NCBI GenBank assembly: GCA_034101475.1
Contig: JAXEJQ010000111.1
Location: 1-48,800 of the forward strand
Source: Limivivens sp034101475
GTDB taxonomy: Bacteria > Bacillota > Clostridia > Lachnospirales > Lachnospiraceae
Direction: 5' to 3'
DNA length: 48,800 nucleotides
Each line of letters begins with the position of its first letter. Positions within the stretch are counted from its first letter, which is position 1. The notes beneath the pieces are model-generated. The model saw nothing but the letters and a program-made list of their open reading frames with translations. It did no database searches and was not told the origin of the DNA. Both the position numbers and the translations under genes were made by a program. Shown here in pieces: positions 21,223-30,047 of the stretch.

Positions 21223-23150
21223 GAGTTTCCTCCGATAAGTTCGGCTTTCTGCTGATTAATGCCCTGGAGCAGGACAACGGCTTTCGCGGCATCTGTGAGT
21301 TCCTCCATTTCCGGTATCTTTCCGATGACATTTTCTGCCAGCCAGTCCATGGAGACGATTTCCAGAGGAGAAAGGCAGGCATCTTTATCAGACTGGACGA
21401 TGCCGTCCTGGGAACGGAGAATTCCATAGAAAGGATGGAATGTGTCCTTACAGATGGAGGAACGCAGGAAATCAATGAGTCTGGTGGTACCGATGGGCAG
21501 TGTCTGGGAACAGATGACATCGATGACGTTGGCGGACATTCCCCACCAGTAGTTCAGGGCTTCCTTGCTTCGCTTCCAGGAGCCGGACAGAATGTTGTGG
21601 ATGATCTTTTCGTAATATTTTCCCCAGTGCCAGACCGGTGTGGCGATATTGTAGGTCTTCCCGTCCTTGATCCCGTAAAGGCCGAATTCCCGGGAGGGTG
21701 TGCCCGGAGTGATCATGTCGGGACCGGAAATAATTTCAATATCCGGGTTGTTTCGAAGACTGTTTTTATCCCAGTTCAGGGTTTTGGACCATTCCAGATG
21801 GATCTGTGCCCGGGGATTGATCATCCGCGCGCCCAGAGCAAAGGCGTTTACATTGGCAATGGAACCGCAGATCGGGTAGTCGCCGATGTAGCCGATATGG
21901 TCTGTGGTGGACATGGCGGCAGCGATGGCGCCCACCAGGAATTTCGCCTCATACATCCGGCCGTAATAGGTACGGATGGACTGGTAGGAGGTATTGACGG
22001 AGCAGTTCAGGATCTTGACATCCGGATAGTTGACGGCGGCCTTTAAGCTGGCGCCGATCAGCCGGGGCGTGGTGGTGAAGATCAGGCCGCAGCCGGCATC
22101 GATGGCTGCTTCAATGGACTCCAGTCCGTTGACATCGGGATCTACATTATCCCAATGGCAGGTCTCCACCTGATCCGGATAAGTCTGCTCCAGATGCATC
22201 CGGCCAAGCTCATGGCCATAGGTCCAGCTGGAGGTTTCCGGATTCTTTTCGTGGATAAAAGCGATTTTCTGCTTCTGGGAAACGCCCACCGGGAGCAGCC
22301 GTTCAAGGAAATTCTGGGATTTCCGGGGAACGTCCTCCGGTTCTTCGATGAGAGTGGCTCCGGAATCCGTGCTGGCAAGCTCGAATTCGTCCCAGAGCTT
22401 ACCGGTGTTTTCCTTCATTTCGGCCAGGGTATGGGAAAGCGAATCATTGTAGCCAAAAAACTTTATGTACAATAAGAACGCGTCTCCGGCGGTAATGGAA
22501 AGCTTTTTGCCGCCTTTTGCCTGGAAAATGTCTGCAAACTGTCCGTAGGCGTACCGAAGCTCCCGAATCTCATCGTCCGAGAGATGGTCTTTACCCGTTT
22601 TCCCCATAGAGGCCAGAAGAGCCGGATAACTGCCCTCCCGGGTAAACAGAATCTCATTGATGGGAGCAGCTTCGTAAAAATCCATGAATTCGTAATAGAT
22701 TTTATTCTGGATATCATCGGTCCTTTTGGGGATGATACGGGTAACCGTGCCCGGAATGCTGACAGCGCCCACAGATTTCATAACGCTGACCCGCTTGTTT
22801 CCTTCCTGAACATAAAACTTGTTCATGAATTCATAGGCAACGATGGGATCGTGAATTCCGATGGCCATGTGAGAATCATACAGGGCGACCCATTTCATGG
22901 CAAATTCGGATTTCTCGGCCAGAAGGGGCATGAAGCCGCAGGAAAAGGCGTTCTGGCGTCCGGCGGTTTTGGTTCCGGCAATCATATCCAGCGGAATATC
23001 CACCAGACCAAGATACATTTCCCCCTGAACCTCCGTATAGGAAAGAATCTCGTCCAGAGACTGAAGATAGGGATATCTGCCGGAGGAAACAGCTGCATGG
23101 TACTGCTTCTGTCCAATTTTGCGGGCAACGGAATAGTCATCTCTTGGCAT
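21219..23150 (-). CDS. Cytoplasmic BMP-domain protein with an N-terminal ParB-like segment
   Basis: A 643-residue protein. The C-terminal part (from about residue 295: KIAFIHEKNPETSSWTYGHELGR) is a BMP/PnrA-type periplasmic-binding fold, as used by nucleoside and purine ABC importers. Unlike importers it has no signal peptide or lipobox. The N-terminal part includes a ParB-like segment (about 48-130: LVDIPLDMIAGTK, then YVQEGNKRVSV), where GNKR (117-120) sits at the place of the ParB GxRR box. It may be a cytoplasmic ligand sensor rather than a transporter part; no transporter genes are adjacent. The start at 23150 has AGGAGG. The mRNA leader contains palindromic element A. Confidence 0.8.
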   Translation of the reverse strand: MPRDDYSVARKIGQKQYHAAVSSGRYPYLQSLDEILSYTEVQGEMYLGLVDIPLDMIAGTKTAGRQNAFSCGFMPLLAEKSEFAMKWVALYDSHMAIGIHDPIVAYEFMNKFYVQEGNKRVSVMKSVGAVSIPGTVTRIIPKRTDDIQNKIYYEFMDFYEAAPINEILFTREGSYPALLASMGKTGKDHLSDDEIRELRYAYGQFADIFQAKGGKKLSITAGDAFLLYIKFFGYNDSLSHTLAEMKENTGKLWDEFELASTDSGATLIEEPEDVPRKSQNFLERLLPVGVSQKQKIAFIHEKNPETSSWTYGHELGRMHLEQTYPDQVETCHWDNVDPDVNGLESIEAAIDAGCGLIFTTTPRLIGASLKAAVNYPDVKILNCSVNTSYQSIRTYYGRMYEAKFLVGAIAAAMSTTDHIGYIGDYPICGSIANVNAFALGARMINPRAQIHLEWSKTLNWDKNSLRNNPDIEIISGPDMITPGTPSREFGLYGIKDGKTYNIATPVWHWGKYYEKIIHNILSGSWKRSKEALNYWWGMSANVIDVICSQTLPIGTTRLIDFLRSSICKDTFHPFYGILRSQDGIVQSDKDACLSPLEIVSMDWLAENVIGKIPEMEELTDAAKAVVLLQGINQQKAELIGGNS

Positions 23151-23171
23151 TGTAAAACCTCCTGAAATTCG

Positions 23172-23257
23172 CTATAATGATGATGTTGGGGTCAAAAGAT
23201 GCCATACGGATTGTTCCGTGCTTCGCACTCCCACAATCCTGGCATCATCCTATAATG
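23172..23257 (+). mobile_element. Palindromic element A, copy 2
   Basis: The 65-bp element spans 23182-23246 (gatgttgggg to ggcatc). Arms gatgcca (23198-23204)/tggcatc (23240-23246), ggattgt/acaatcc and gtgc/gcac form a nested hairpin. A direct repeat ctataatg lies at 23172-23179 and 23250-23257, just outside the element. It lies in the leader of the minus-strand BMP-domain gene. Confidence 0.8.
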
Positions 23258-23308
23258 CAAGGGGCACAGAACAGGCTGTGAAGCATCATGTTTTCAATTC
23301 ACGAGTTC

Positions 23309-23337
23309 ATCATACTAGAAATGTGGAATCAGTTCAA
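23309..23337 (-). promoter_or_regulatory. Promoter of the BMP-domain gene
   Basis: On the minus strand TTGAAC (23332-23337), a 17-nt spacer and TATGAT (23309-23314). The leader of about 150 nt includes element A. Confidence 0.55.
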
Positions 23338-23380
23338 GTAAAAAAATCGGGAGAAAACCGGCAGAAGCGGCTCCGGATGG

Positions 23381-23421
23381 GAAAAAGATCCTCTGAAAGA
23401 GCTTTTCAGGCAAAGAGGATA
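23381..23421 (-). terminator. Terminator of the asparaginase gene
   Basis: On the minus strand the stem ATCCTCT + CTGAAA / TTTCAGAGGAT (4-nt bulge) is followed by CTTTTTC. It overlaps the last codons of the gene. Confidence 0.65.
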
Positions 23422-24407
23422 TCGTGATTGATGGTTGTATAAAACAGCCTGCGGAATTCCTCCGGGTCGGAGGTCTGGGCCAGGGCCCACATGGTTTTGG
23501 TGACGGTGGCTTCCAGCGTCATATCGTAGGCTTCAATCAGATGGAATTCATCTTTCATGGCCTTTCCGACCTGATAAACAGTCATGTCGCTGCCCTCATG
23601 GGTTACCTGAGTGGCCATCACCACGATTTTTCCGGCGTTGACAAAGCGCTTGATTCCCTCATAAAAGCTGTCATCGCCGTAATTGGGAAGGCCGCCCACT
23701 CCGAAGGACTCAATGATAATCCCGTCATAGGAATCAAAGAGAAGATCCAGAAGCTTCCCGCTGATGCCTGGGATCAGCTTCAGCAGAAAAATCCGGTCAT
23801 TCATTTCATGGGAGAATTTCAGAAGGCTGGTGTTCTGCTCCTTATCTTCAATATAGAAGACAATCCGATCCTCCTGGATCATGGCCAGGTGGGGGTAATT
23901 GATGCTGGAGAAAGCGTTGTAGCTTTTGGAGCGTTCCTTCTTCGCACGGGTCCCGGCAATGGCCATGCCGCCAAAGACAATGCTGACACCATGGGCCCGG
24001 TCATCCGCCGCAAAGCGCAGGCTGTCCAGAAGATTGGTCTTGGCATCGGTAACGGCCAGATCAATGGGCTTCTGGGCGCCGGTGATGACCACAGGCTTGC
24101 GGTTATTGCGGATCAGGTAAGAGAGTGCCGCAGCAGTAAAGGCCATGGTGTCCGTGCCATGGCAGATCACAAAGCCGTCATAATATTCGTATTTGGATTC
24201 GATCAATTCAGCCAGCCGGATCCAGTGGCTGGAGTTTACGTTGGTGCTGTCCAGGCTGAAGGGCTGGAGGGTGTCGATTTCACAGAATGTTCTGGCTGCG
24301 GGAACATAGGACAGTAGTTCCTCGGAAGAAATCTGCGGAGCCAGACCTTTTTCCGTGTATTTGGAGGCAATGGTGCCGCCGGTGGCGATCAAGAGAATTT
24401 TTTTCAT
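23406..24407 (-). CDS. ansA: L-asparaginase, type I (cytoplasmic)
   Basis: This enzyme hydrolyses asparagine to aspartate and ammonia. The 333-residue protein carries both threonine signatures: TGGTIAS (9-15, nucleophile Thr12) and HGTDTM (83-88). It has no signal peptide, so it is the cytoplasmic type. It is a single-gene unit with its own promoter. The ribosome site (AGAAGAT) is weak. Confidence 0.94.
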   Translation of the reverse strand: MKKILLIATGGTIASKYTEKGLAPQISSEELLSYVPAARTFCEIDTLQPFSLDSTNVNSSHWIRLAELIESKYEYYDGFVICHGTDTMAFTAAALSYLIRNNRKPVVITGAQKPIDLAVTDAKTNLLDSLRFAADDRAHGVSIVFGGMAIAGTRAKKERSKSYNAFSSINYPHLAMIQEDRIVFYIEDKEQNTSLLKFSHEMNDRIFLLKLIPGISGKLLDLLFDSYDGIIIESFGVGGLPNYGDDSFYEGIKRFVNAGKIVVMATQVTHEGSDMTVYQVGKAMKDEFHLIEAYDMTLEATVTKTMWALAQTSDPEEFRRLFYTTINHDILFA

Positions 24408-24488
24408 GATGGTATCTTCTTTCTTTTATTCTGTTTCGTGACCGGCATTCAGGGGAGAATAAAGATCCCGTGCACCGATGTCAGAGAT

Positions 24489-24517
24489 AGGATAGCATAC
24501 CGGGAAGGTTTTGTAAA
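24489..24517 (-). promoter_or_regulatory. Promoter of ansA
   Basis: On the minus strand TTTACA (24512-24517), a 17-nt spacer and TATCCT (24489-24494), about 80 nt upstream of the start codon. Confidence 0.55.
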
Positions 24518-24576
24518 TCGGACAAGCTGGGAGGATACGCCGGCCGGCACGGGGGGTAAAGAATCAAAAAAACCCC

Positions 24577-24605
24577 TTGCATTTGCGGAAAAGTTGTGCT
24601 ATAGT
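24577..24605 (+). promoter_or_regulatory. Promoter of the rimP-nusA-infB operon
   Basis: TTGCAT at 24577-24582, a 17-nt spacer and TATAGT at 24600-24605. The leader is about 150 nt. A TTGACA at 24605-24610 has no good -10 partner. Confidence 0.7.
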
Positions 24606-24633
24606 TGACACGATGATAATATGTTACTAGAGT

Positions 24634-24660
24634 AATGAGTGGGCGGGACGCCCACTCATT
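24634..24660 (+). promoter_or_regulatory. Leader hairpin upstream of rimP
   Basis: A perfect 12-bp stem (aatgagtgggcg / cgcccactcatt) with a GGA loop, starting about 22 nt after the predicted transcription start. It is not followed by a T run, so it is more likely a stability or regulatory structure than a terminator. Confidence 0.6.
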
Positions 24661-24764
24661 CTTGCTTATTTAGCAGGCATTTTCTGCGAAGAAAGCAGGA
24701 GCTGTTCCGTGCAGAGGTCGGAACAGCGGCTCTGAAAAACGGGAACATAAGAAAGGTGGCGCAG

Positions 24765-25232
24765 ATGACAAAGAGAGAAACCTATGAAAAACGGACAGAG
24801 GACATTTTACAGCCTCTGGTAGATGCACATGGTTTTGAACTGGTGGATGTGGAATATGTAAAGGAGGGGGGAACCTGGTATCTGCGGGCATATATTGATA
24901 AGCCCGGGGGAATTGCCATTGACGACTGTGAACTGATCAGCCGGGCGCTGAGTGATCAGCTCGATATTCAGGATTTCATTGAAGACTCCTATATTCTGGA
25001 AGTCAGCTCTCCGGGGCTTGGCAGACCTTTGAAGAAGGAAAAGGATTTTGTCAGGAGCAAGGGAGAGAAAGTGGAAGTGCGTACTTACCGTGCCATCGAG
25101 AGACAGAAGGAGTTCACAGGCATTTTACAGGCCTGGGACAAAGACACCGTCACCCTTCTTATGGAGGATGAAACAGAAATGAAGTTTGCCAGAGAAGATA
25201 TCGCACTGATCCGCCTGGCGTTTGACTTTTAA
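24765..25232 (+). CDS. rimP: Ribosome maturation factor RimP
   Basis: A 155-residue protein needed for 30S subunit maturation. The family signature regions are visible: HGFELVDVEYVKEG, DCELISRALSDQLD, YILEVSSPGLGRPLKKEKDF and the C-terminal Sm-like domain. The start at 24765 follows GAAAGGTGG; the open frame upstream to 24639 reads through the leader and is not used. It is the first gene of the translation-factor operon, 18 nt before nusA. Confidence 0.95.
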   Translation: MTKRETYEKRTEDILQPLVDAHGFELVDVEYVKEGGTWYLRAYIDKPGGIAIDDCELISRALSDQLDIQDFIEDSYILEVSSPGLGRPLKKEKDFVRSKGEKVEVRTYRAIERQKEFTGILQAWDKDTVTLLMEDETEMKFAREDIALIRLAFDF

Positions 25233-25250
25233 ATAAGGAGGATTCACATT

Positions 25251-26426
25251 ATGAATAACGAACTGTTGGAAGCGCTGACTCTTTTGGAAAAAGAAAAAGA
25301 TATCAGCAAGGATACCCTTCTGGAAGCCATCGAGCAGTCCCTGATCCAGGCCTGCAAGAACCATTTCGGCAAGGCTGACAACGTAAAGGTGTACATCAAT
25401 CCGCAGACCTGTGAATTTCATGTGCAGGCTGAAAAAACAGTCGTGGAAAAAGTGGAAGACGATGTGATGGAAATCAGCCTCACAAACGCGAAGATGCTGG
25501 ATTCCAAATATGAGCTTGGCGACATCGTCAATATTGAAATCAAATCCAAGGAGTTCGGACGGATCGCAACCCAGAATGCGAAGAACGTGATTCTGCAGAA
25601 GATCCGGGAGGAAGAGCGGAAGGTTCTGTACAATCAGTACTACGGCAAGGAAAAAGATGTGGTGACCGGTATTGTACAGCGTTATCTCGGCAAAAATGTG
25701 AGTATCAACCTGGGTAAGGTGGATGCGATTCTGAATGAAAACGAGATGGTGAAGGGTGAGGTATTCCGTCCTACGGAGCGGATCAAGGTTTATGTCCTGG
25801 AAGTGAAGGATACCTCCAAGGGACCGAAGATCATGGTTTCCAGAACCCATCCGGAGCTGGTAAAGCGTCTCTTTGAGTCTGAGGTCACAGAGGTGAAGGA
25901 CGGAACCGTTGAGATCAAGAGCATCGCCAGAGAAGCAGGAAGCCGGACGAAGATTGCCGTCTGGTCCAGCAACCCGGATGTGGATCCGGTGGGCGCCTGC
26001 GTCGGATTGAACGGAGCCCGGGTAAACGCCATTGTCAATGAGCTTCGGGGTGAAAAAATTGATATTATCAACTGGAATGAGAATTCGGCCATTCTGATTG
26101 AGAATGCGTTAAGTCCTGCCAAGGTGATTTCCGTTATCGCAGATGACGATGACAAGACCGCCAAGGTGATTGTGCCGGATTATCAGCTTTCTCTTGCCAT
26201 CGGAAAGGAAGGACAGAACGCCAGACTGGCAGCCCGCCTTACCGGTTTCAAGATTGATATCAAGAGTGAGACCCAGGCCAGAGAGTCCGGTGAATTTGAT
26301 GAGCTGTTTGAGGCCTATGACAATTATAATGAAGAGTATGACGGAGAGTACGACGAGGACTACGGCTACGATGACGGTGAGTATGAGGAACTGCCGGTTG
26401 CGGACGATGGAGAATATCAGGAATAA
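25251..26426 (+). CDS. nusA: Transcription termination/antitermination protein NusA
   Basis: A 391-residue RNA-polymerase-associated factor controlling pausing, termination and antitermination. The N-terminal polymerase-binding domain is followed by an S1 domain (about 135-200) and two KH domains, with GACVGLNGARVNAI and LAIGKEGQNARLAARLTGFKIDI visible. The C-terminus is a Tyr/Asp/Glu-rich acidic tail of about 40 residues, typical of clostridial NusA proteins, which lack the enterobacterial acidic repeats. AAGGAGG precedes the start. Confidence 0.96.
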   Translation: MNNELLEALTLLEKEKDISKDTLLEAIEQSLIQACKNHFGKADNVKVYINPQTCEFHVQAEKTVVEKVEDDVMEISLTNAKMLDSKYELGDIVNIEIKSKEFGRIATQNAKNVILQKIREEERKVLYNQYYGKEKDVVTGIVQRYLGKNVSINLGKVDAILNENEMVKGEVFRPTERIKVYVLEVKDTSKGPKIMVSRTHPELVKRLFESEVTEVKDGTVEIKSIAREAGSRTKIAVWSSNPDVDPVGACVGLNGARVNAIVNELRGEKIDIINWNENSAILIENALSPAKVISVIADDDDKTAKVIVPDYQLSLAIGKEGQNARLAARLTGFKIDIKSETQARESGEFDELFEAYDNYNEEYDGEYDEDYGYDDGEYEELPVADDGEYQE

Positions 26427-26441
26427 GCAGGAGTGTGCAGA

Positions 26442-26720
26442 ATGGGCCAGGTAAGGAAAGTTCCTATGCGGAAATGCATAGGCTGTCAGGAGATGAAAAG
26501 TAAAAAGGAAATGATGCGGATTCTGAAAACCACGGAAGACGAGATCGTCCTGGATACCACGGGCAAAAAAAATGGCAGAGGCGCATATCTATGCTTTTCA
26601 AAGGATTGTTTTGAAAAGGCAGTAAAAAATAAAGGGCTGGAGCGCTCCCTGAAAATGAGCATTCCCAAGTCCGTATATGAGGAACTGGAAAAGGAGATCG
26701 AATCGATTGAATTTGAATAA
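26442..26720 (+). CDS. ylxR: YlxR/RnpM family RNA-binding protein
   Basis: A 92-residue protein of the YlxR family; the Bacillus member binds RNase P RNA and modulates its activity. The family motif RKCIGCQEMKSKKEMMRI and the GRGAYLC segment are present. A GTG at 26433 is also in frame, but ATG 26442 lies 8 nt after AGGAG. It overlaps the next gene. Confidence 0.92.
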   Translation: MGQVRKVPMRKCIGCQEMKSKKEMMRILKTTEDEIVLDTTGKKNGRGAYLCFSKDCFEKAVKNKGLERSLKMSIPKSVYEELEKEIESIEFE

Positions 26721-27054
26721 AGTATTGTCTCTTGTGGGGCTGGCCACAAAGGCGGGCCGCACGGCAAGCGGGGAGTTTTCCACGGAGAAAGCCGTAAAAG
26801 AGGGAAACGCCTTCCTTGTGATTGTTTCTGAGGAAAGTTCCGGAAATACCAGAAAAAAATTTCAGAATATGTGTACGTATTACCGCGTGCCGATCTACAT
26901 TTACGGCACAAAGGCCCAGCTGGGAGCCGTTATGGGAAAGGAATTCCGGGCGTCGCTGGCGGTACTGGATGAGGGCTTTGCGAAAGCCATCGTGAAGGAA
27001 CTGGAAAAAGGAAACAACGGAGGTAGTCAGCATGTCGAAAGTAAGAGTATTTGA
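26707..27054 (+). CDS. ylxQ: L7Ae-family ribosomal-protein-like YlxQ
   Basis: A protein of about 113-115 residues with the L7Ae/L30e fold that binds kink-turn RNA. The typical N-terminus (N-K-V-L-S-L-V-G-L-A-T-K-A-G-R) shows that translation starts at a TTG, either 26707 (10 nt after AAGGAG) or 26713. It overlaps the end of ylxR, and its own end overlaps infB by 23 nt, so the three genes are tightly coupled. Confidence 0.88.
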   Translation: MNLNKVLSLVGLATKAGRTASGEFSTEKAVKEGNAFLVIVSEESSGNTRKKFQNMCTYYRVPIYIYGTKAQLGAVMGKEFRASLAVLDEGFAKAIVKELEKGNNGGSQHVESKSI

Positions 27055-30040
27055 GCTCGCAAAGGAACTCGGAAAACAGAACAGAGAGATTCTGACTTTT
27101 TTAGCAGATAAAGGAGTAAATCTGACAAGCCATATGAGTATGATAGATGACGAACAGGTAGAAATGATAAAAGCAGGCTTACAGAAGCCGCAGAATACAG
27201 AGAAAAGTGAGAAGCCGGCAGAAGCACCGGCAAAGAAAAAAAATATTACCCAGGTATTCCATCCGCAGAACAGCCGGACAGGAATGACCAGACCGCCCAG
27301 AAGCGGACAGCGTCCGGCCAAACCGGGTCAGAGACCCCAGGGCGGTCAGCAGTCCAGACCCCAGGGCGCAGCTCCGCAGACGAAGGCGCAGAGCGCACCG
27401 GCTCAGGCAGCTGAGACAGTAAAAGCAGCCCAGACTCAGGCAGCAGCTCAGGCGAAGCCGGCAGCAGCGGCCCAGACGGCAGTTCAGGCGAAGCCGGCAG
27501 CAGCGGCCCAGACAGCAGCTCAGGCGAAGCCGGCAGCTCAGACCCAGGCGGCAGCTCAGGCGAAGCCGGCAGCAGCGGCCCAGACAGCAGCTCAGGTGAA
27601 GCCGACAGCTTCATCCCAGACGGTTCAGGCCCAGTCTGCGCAGAGTACACAGAACAGAACCCAGGGTACGGGCAGCACTTCCAGACCGCAGGGAACGGAG
27701 AACCGTTCTCAGGGTCAGAGCGGCGACCGGAGAGCCCAGGGTCAGAATGGCGACCGGAGGACCCAGGGTCAGAGCGGTGACCGGAGAACTCAGGGCCAGA
27801 GCGGCGACCGGAGAGCCCAGGGTCAGAGCGGAGAGCGCAGACCCCAGGGTCAGGGTGGTGACCGGAGAGCCCAGGGCCAGGGCGGAGAACGCAGAGCCCA
27901 GGGTCAGAGCGGCGACCGGAGAGCCCAGGGCCAGAGCGGAGAGCGCAGACCCCAGGGTCAGGGCGGAGACCGCAGACCTCAGAGTCAGAGCGGCGACCGG
28001 AGAGCCCAGGGCCAGGGCGGAGACCGCAGACCCCAGAGTCAGGGCAGAGGCCAGGCGATTCCCAAGGCTCCCATGGAGAGCAAGCCTCTTACCAAGGAGT
28101 CCAGAAACCGGACGGATCGGGATAAGAAAAACGACAGAAGCAATGTGGATAAATTCGATAAGCTGGAGAGAAACAGCTTAAAGAATCAGAGTGGCCGTCC
28201 GAATGCGAAGAATAATAACGGCAAAAACGGGAAAAATGCTGTCAAGGGAGCAGTCAAGCCGGCACCTGTGGAGAAGAAGGAAGAGGAAGTTCGCAATATT
28301 ATCCTGCCGGAGACTCTGACCATCGGAGAACTGGCGGAGAAGATGAAGATTCAGCCCTCTGCAGTCATCAAAAAGCTGTTCCTTCAGGGCAAGGTCGTAA
28401 CGGTGAATCAGGATATCGACTTTGATACCGCAGAAGAAATTGCGCTGGAATTCAACTGCATTGCAGAAAAAGAAGTAAAGGTTGATGTGATTGAGGAGCT
28501 TCTGAGGGAGGACGAGGAAGACGAGAGCACCATGGTGCCCAGACCGCCGGTAGTCTGTGTAATGGGTCATGTTGATCATGGAAAGACCTCCCTTCTGGAT
28601 GCGATCCGGAATACCCATGTGATCGCAAAGGAAGCCGGCGGTATTACCCAGCATATCGGTGCTTACGTGGTGAATATCGGCGGACAGAAGATCACCTTCC
28701 TGGATACGCCGGGCCACGAAGCCTTCACAGCCATGCGTATGCGCGGAGCTAATTCCACGGATATTGCCATTCTGGTGGTGGCGGCGGATGACGGCGTGAT
28801 GCCTCAGACCATTGAAGCCATCAGCCATGCAAAGGCGGCAGGTATTGAGATTATTGTGGCCATTAATAAAATTGATAAACCCAGTGCCAATGTTGAGCGC
28901 GTGAAACAGGAACTTTCCGAATACGAACTGGTTCCGGAAGACTGGGGCGGCAACACCGTATTTGTTCCGGTATCTGCCCACACCCAGGAGGGTATCGACC
29001 AGCTTCTGGAAATGATTCTGCTGACAGCAGAGATCAGTGAACTGAAAGCAAACCCGAACCGCAGGGCCAGAGGTCTGGTTCTGGAGGCTCAGCTCGACAA
29101 GGGCAAGGGTCCGGTGGCGACGGTTCTGGTTCAGAAAGGAACGCTGCGGGTTGGCGATCCGGTGGCGGCAGGAGCCTGCCACGGAAAGGTACGTGCCATG
29201 ATGGATGACAAGGGAAGAAGGGTCAAAGAAGCAGGACCGTCTACTCCGGTGGAGATTCTGGGTCTTTCCGACGTTCCCAATGCGGGAGAAATCTTCGTTG
29301 TCACCGAAAATGAAAAAGAGGCCAGAAGCTTTGCGGAGACCTTTATCAGTGAAGGCAAGGAAAAGCTTCTTGAGGAAACGAAATCCAAGATGTCTCTGGA
29401 TGATCTGTTCAGCCAGATTCAGGCAGGCAATCTGAAAGAGCTGGGCATCATTGTAAAAGCGGATGTTCAGGGTTCAGTGGAGGCTGTAAAGCAGAGTCTG
29501 CTGAAGCTTTCCAACGAAGAGGTTGTGGTGAAGATCATCCACAGCGGCGTTGGTGCCATCAACGAGTCCGATGTGACCCTGGCAGCTACCTCCAATGCCA
29601 TCATCATCGGCTTCAATGTGCGGCCGGATGCTACGGCCAAAGCCACTGCCGAGCGGGAAGGTGTGGATGTCCGTCTGTACCGTGTAATCTATGACGCCAT
29701 TGCGGATGTGGAAGCAGCCATGAAGGGCATGCTGGATCCGATTTATGAGGAAAAGGTCATCGGACACGCGGAAGTCCGCCAGACCTTCAAAGCCTCCGGT
29801 GTGGGTACCATTGCAGGTTCTTATGTTCTGGACGGCGTATTCCAGAGAAACTGCAAGGTGCGGATCAGCCGGGAAGGCACACAGATTTATGAGGGCGCTC
29901 TGGCTTCCCTGAAGCGTTTCAAGGATGACGTGAAGGAAGTGAAGGCCGGCTATGAATGCGGTCTGGTATTCGAGAAATTCAATGATATCAAAGAATTTGA
30001 CCAGGTAGAGGCTTATACAATGGTCGAAGTGCCGAGGTAA
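27032..30040 (+). CDS. infB: Translation initiation factor IF-2
   Basis: The GTPase that brings initiator tRNA to the ribosome. At 1002 residues it is long because of its N-terminal part: an IF2_N domain (1-50), then about 100 residues rich in Ala, Gln, Pro and Lys, then 12 copies of a 9-residue G-D/E-R-R repeat (about 231-338), a basic Asn/Lys-rich linker and a second IF2_N-like domain (about 423-480). The GTPase core has G1 GHVDHGKT (512-519), G3 DTPGHEAF and G4 NKIDKP, followed by domains II-IV. GGAGG lies before the start inside ylxQ. The linker is the variable part of IF-2 in all bacteria. Confidence 0.96.
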   Translation: MSKVRVFELAKELGKQNREILTFLADKGVNLTSHMSMIDDEQVEMIKAGLQKPQNTEKSEKPAEAPAKKKNITQVFHPQNSRTGMTRPPRSGQRPAKPGQRPQGGQQSRPQGAAPQTKAQSAPAQAAETVKAAQTQAAAQAKPAAAAQTAVQAKPAAAAQTAAQAKPAAQTQAAAQAKPAAAAQTAAQVKPTASSQTVQAQSAQSTQNRTQGTGSTSRPQGTENRSQGQSGDRRAQGQNGDRRTQGQSGDRRTQGQSGDRRAQGQSGERRPQGQGGDRRAQGQGGERRAQGQSGDRRAQGQSGERRPQGQGGDRRPQSQSGDRRAQGQGGDRRPQSQGRGQAIPKAPMESKPLTKESRNRTDRDKKNDRSNVDKFDKLERNSLKNQSGRPNAKNNNGKNGKNAVKGAVKPAPVEKKEEEVRNIILPETLTIGELAEKMKIQPSAVIKKLFLQGKVVTVNQDIDFDTAEEIALEFNCIAEKEVKVDVIEELLREDEEDESTMVPRPPVVCVMGHVDHGKTSLLDAIRNTHVIAKEAGGITQHIGAYVVNIGGQKITFLDTPGHEAFTAMRMRGANSTDIAILVVAADDGVMPQTIEAISHAKAAGIEIIVAINKIDKPSANVERVKQELSEYELVPEDWGGNTVFVPVSAHTQEGIDQLLEMILLTAEISELKANPNRRARGLVLEAQLDKGKGPVATVLVQKGTLRVGDPVAAGACHGKVRAMMDDKGRRVKEAGPSTPVEILGLSDVPNAGEIFVVTENEKEARSFAETFISEGKEKLLEETKSKMSLDDLFSQIQAGNLKELGIIVKADVQGSVEAVKQSLLKLSNEEVVVKIIHSGVGAINESDVTLAATSNAIIIGFNVRPDATAKATAEREGVDVRLYRVIYDAIADVEAAMKGMLDPIYEEKVIGHAEVRQTFKASGVGTIAGSYVLDGVFQRNCKVRISREGTQIYEGALASLKRFKDDVKEVKAGYECGLVFEKFNDIKEFDQVEAYTMVEVPR
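27722..28045 (+). repeat. Twelve 27-bp tandem repeats inside infB
   Basis: Each 27-bp unit encodes nine residues of the type G-D/E-R-R-x-Q-G/S-Q-x. Units differ at few codons and some are identical at the DNA level, which points to recent copying. The unit length keeps the frame. Confidence 0.9.
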
Positions 30041-30047
30041 TCCGAAT

